Assembly (NCBI GenBank): GCA_964395065.1
Contig: CAYNAM010000126.1
Span: 1 to 6,910 of the forward strand
Direction: 5' to 3'
Length of the DNA stretch: 6,910 nucleotides
Source of the DNA: Entomomonas sp964395065
GTDB lineage: Bacteria; Pseudomonadota; Gammaproteobacteria; Pseudomonadales; Pseudomonadaceae
Shown here piece after piece: positions 5,860 to 6,910 of the stretch (position 1 is its first letter; every line of letters starts with the position of its first letter). A program made the translations under genes and the position numbers. Below the pieces are notes generated by a model, which worked only from the letters and a program-made list of their open reading frames with translations, searched no databases and had not been told where the DNA came from.

Positions 5860-6910
5860 CTATTTCTTTCCTTTAGATTTTAATCCCATCGCATCTTTGA
5901 TAATAAAGAATAGATCAGTCTGATCAATCAAACCACTTACATTAGCCGCAGAAGGGCCAAAAGCAGCTATTCTAACTTGCGTCCCTGTATGCTCTTGACT
6001 ATCTGTTTCACTCGTTGCATAACTGACAGTCATTGGTGATCCATCTTTAGTTTTTAACTTCTGTGTTAGACCATATGCTTTACTGTCAGCCGGAATAATC
6101 TGTGTTGCATGAGCGTGATCAGCGGTTACTACCACCAAGGTATCACCTGTTTTTTTCGCAAACTCTAAAGCGACCTGAACGGCCTCGTCTAAATCAGCTG
6201 TTTCACCAAATTGTCCACATGGATTAGCATAATGTGCTTGCTTATCAATCGAGGCTCCCTCCACTTGCAAGAAGAACCCCTTTGGATTGTCCTTCAACAA
6301 CTCAATACCCTTTTTAGTCATGACTGCCAACGTTGGAATATCTGCTGTTCTTTTATCATTAACTTTACAAGTAATCTCTTCACTACCGTCTACGTTGCCA
6401 TGGTATTTAGCTTGTGGACCTATCCAACGCACCGGCATATTACCTTCAGCAAAAAGTCCTAACACGGGTGTTTTTTGATCAGCTTTTCTAATACTTTTTA
6501 ACTCATCACTGTTGGTGATGATTTTATAGCCTCTTTCTTTGGCTTGTTGCTCTAAAGTTTTGCCTTTCCATTGCCCTGCTTTCGCCACTTCTTGGAACGT
6601 CTTAGCGCCCCCCCCTAAAGTCACATCGGCACGAGCATTAATTAATTGCTCAGTAATAGAGCCTAATCCATTATTTTCTAAAGCATTGGTTGCACATAAC
6701 TTGCTAGTTGCCTCTGGGCCATAACACTTACGTGCTGTTACATGAGCATATAATGCAGCAGGGGTTGCATCTTGTAGTTCTGCGGTAGAAATATTACCTG
6801 TTGCTTTACCATTCTCTTTAGCTAACTCGAGTAATGTTTTATGTGGTTTTTCATACACATCAACACCTAAAGCTCCGTTATAACTTTTAACCCCCGTTGT
6901 CCATGCTGTG
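5860..6910 (-). CDS. phoA: Alkaline phosphatase PhoA, partial (N-terminus beyond window)
   Basis: PhoA is a periplasmic Zn/Mg phosphomonoesterase that releases inorganic phosphate. The last 349 codons are visible, starting with TAWTTGVKSYNGALG, equivalent to about residue 107 of mature E. coli PhoA. By recalled alignment the following match (E. coli numbering): D153 and T155 in QDATPAAL, R166 in ARKCYGP, E322, D327, K328 and H331 in EGASIDKQAH, D369 and H370 in TADHAHA, and H412 in QEHTG. The disulfide cysteines C168/C178 and C286/C336 are all present, supporting periplasmic export. The nucleophile S102, metal ligand D51, the signal peptide and the promoter lie outside, so Pho-box control cannot be judged. 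Compared with E. coli, the C-terminus after GLK has a short basic extension, SKGKK. A GTG at 6858 is internal to the frame and is not a credible start. There is no sign of disruption in the visible part. Confidence 0.97.
   Translation of the reverse strand, partial: TAWTTGVKSYNGALGVDVYEKPHKTLLELAKENGKATGNISTAELQDATPAALYAHVTARKCYGPEATSKLCATNALENNGLGSITEQLINARADVTLGGGAKTFQEVAKAGQWKGKTLEQQAKERGYKIITNSDELKSIRKADQKTPVLGLFAEGNMPVRWIGPQAKYHGNVDGSEEITCKVNDKRTADIPTLAVMTKKGIELLKDNPKGFFLQVEGASIDKQAHYANPCGQFGETADLDEAVQVALEFAKKTGDTLVVVTADHAHATQIIPADSKAYGLTQKLKTKDGSPMTVSYATSETDSQEHTGTQVRIAAFGPSAANVSGLIDQTDLFFIIKDAMGLKSKGKK
6608..6615 (-). repeat. Homopolymeric G8 tract inside phoA
   Basis: Eight consecutive C's on the plus strand (G8 on the coding strand) encode part of LGGGAKT. 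The frame is intact at this length. Such a run is unusual in an AT-rich genome and is a possible slippage or sequencing-error site. Confidence 0.7.

Noticed and set aside
6211..6724. Plus-strand open frames of 61-83 codons opposite phoA
   Set aside because: The minus strand encodes highly conserved PhoA throughout, so these are shadows.
5860..6858. A shorter phoA starting at GTG 6858, or a phoA pseudogene lacking its nucleophile serine
   Set aside because: The frame continues upstream to the window edge with conserved PhoA sequence. The serine and signal peptide are simply outside the window.
1..6910. tRNA, rRNA, CRISPR array, insertion sequence or attachment sites
   Set aside because: No cloverleaf-like segment, regularly spaced repeats, transposase or flanking target duplications were found by reading both strands.

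Overview
The window is AT-rich DNA (roughly 35-40% G+C by eye) from a bacterium, most likely a gammaproteobacterium. Two things suggest this: a close relative of the E. coli periplasmic alkaline phosphatase PhoA with its two disulfide pairs, and an intact five-gene set in the same order as the Salmonella STM4015-STM4011 locus. I cannot name the genus; a host-associated low-GC gammaproteobacterium would fit, but that is a guess.

Layout. (1) Positions 1-516, plus strand: an adenylyl-sulfate (APS) kinase CysC-like gene. Its 5' end is problematic, because the frame carrying the P-loop has no ATG and is closed by a stop at 10-12. (2) Positions 578-5618, plus strand: a compact operon of STM4015-type leucine-rich-repeat protein, STM4014-type ATP-grasp-like protein, STM4013-type alkaline-phosphatase-superfamily hydrolase, STM4012-type HemW/HemN-like radical SAM protein and STM4011-type radical SAM protein with a SPASM-like C-terminal cysteine set. 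The junctions are a 20-nt overlap, an 8-nt overlap, an ATGA overlap and a 15-nt gap, so the five are probably co-transcribed and translationally coupled. (3) Positions 5619-5859: a 241-bp convergent intergenic region with several inverted repeats and a strong terminator for phoA. (4) Positions 5860-6910, minus strand: the C-terminal 349 codons of phoA, whose start and nucleophile-serine codon lie beyond the right edge.

The STM4015-STM4011 set is the most interesting part. Two radical SAM enzymes, an ATP-grasp-like enzyme, a metal-dependent hydrolase and a non-enzymatic LRR protein look like a dedicated biosynthetic or protein/peptide-modification pathway. I know of no established product. Treating the LRR protein as substrate or scaffold is my inference. 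The neighbouring APS kinase and PhoA have no demonstrated link to the operon.
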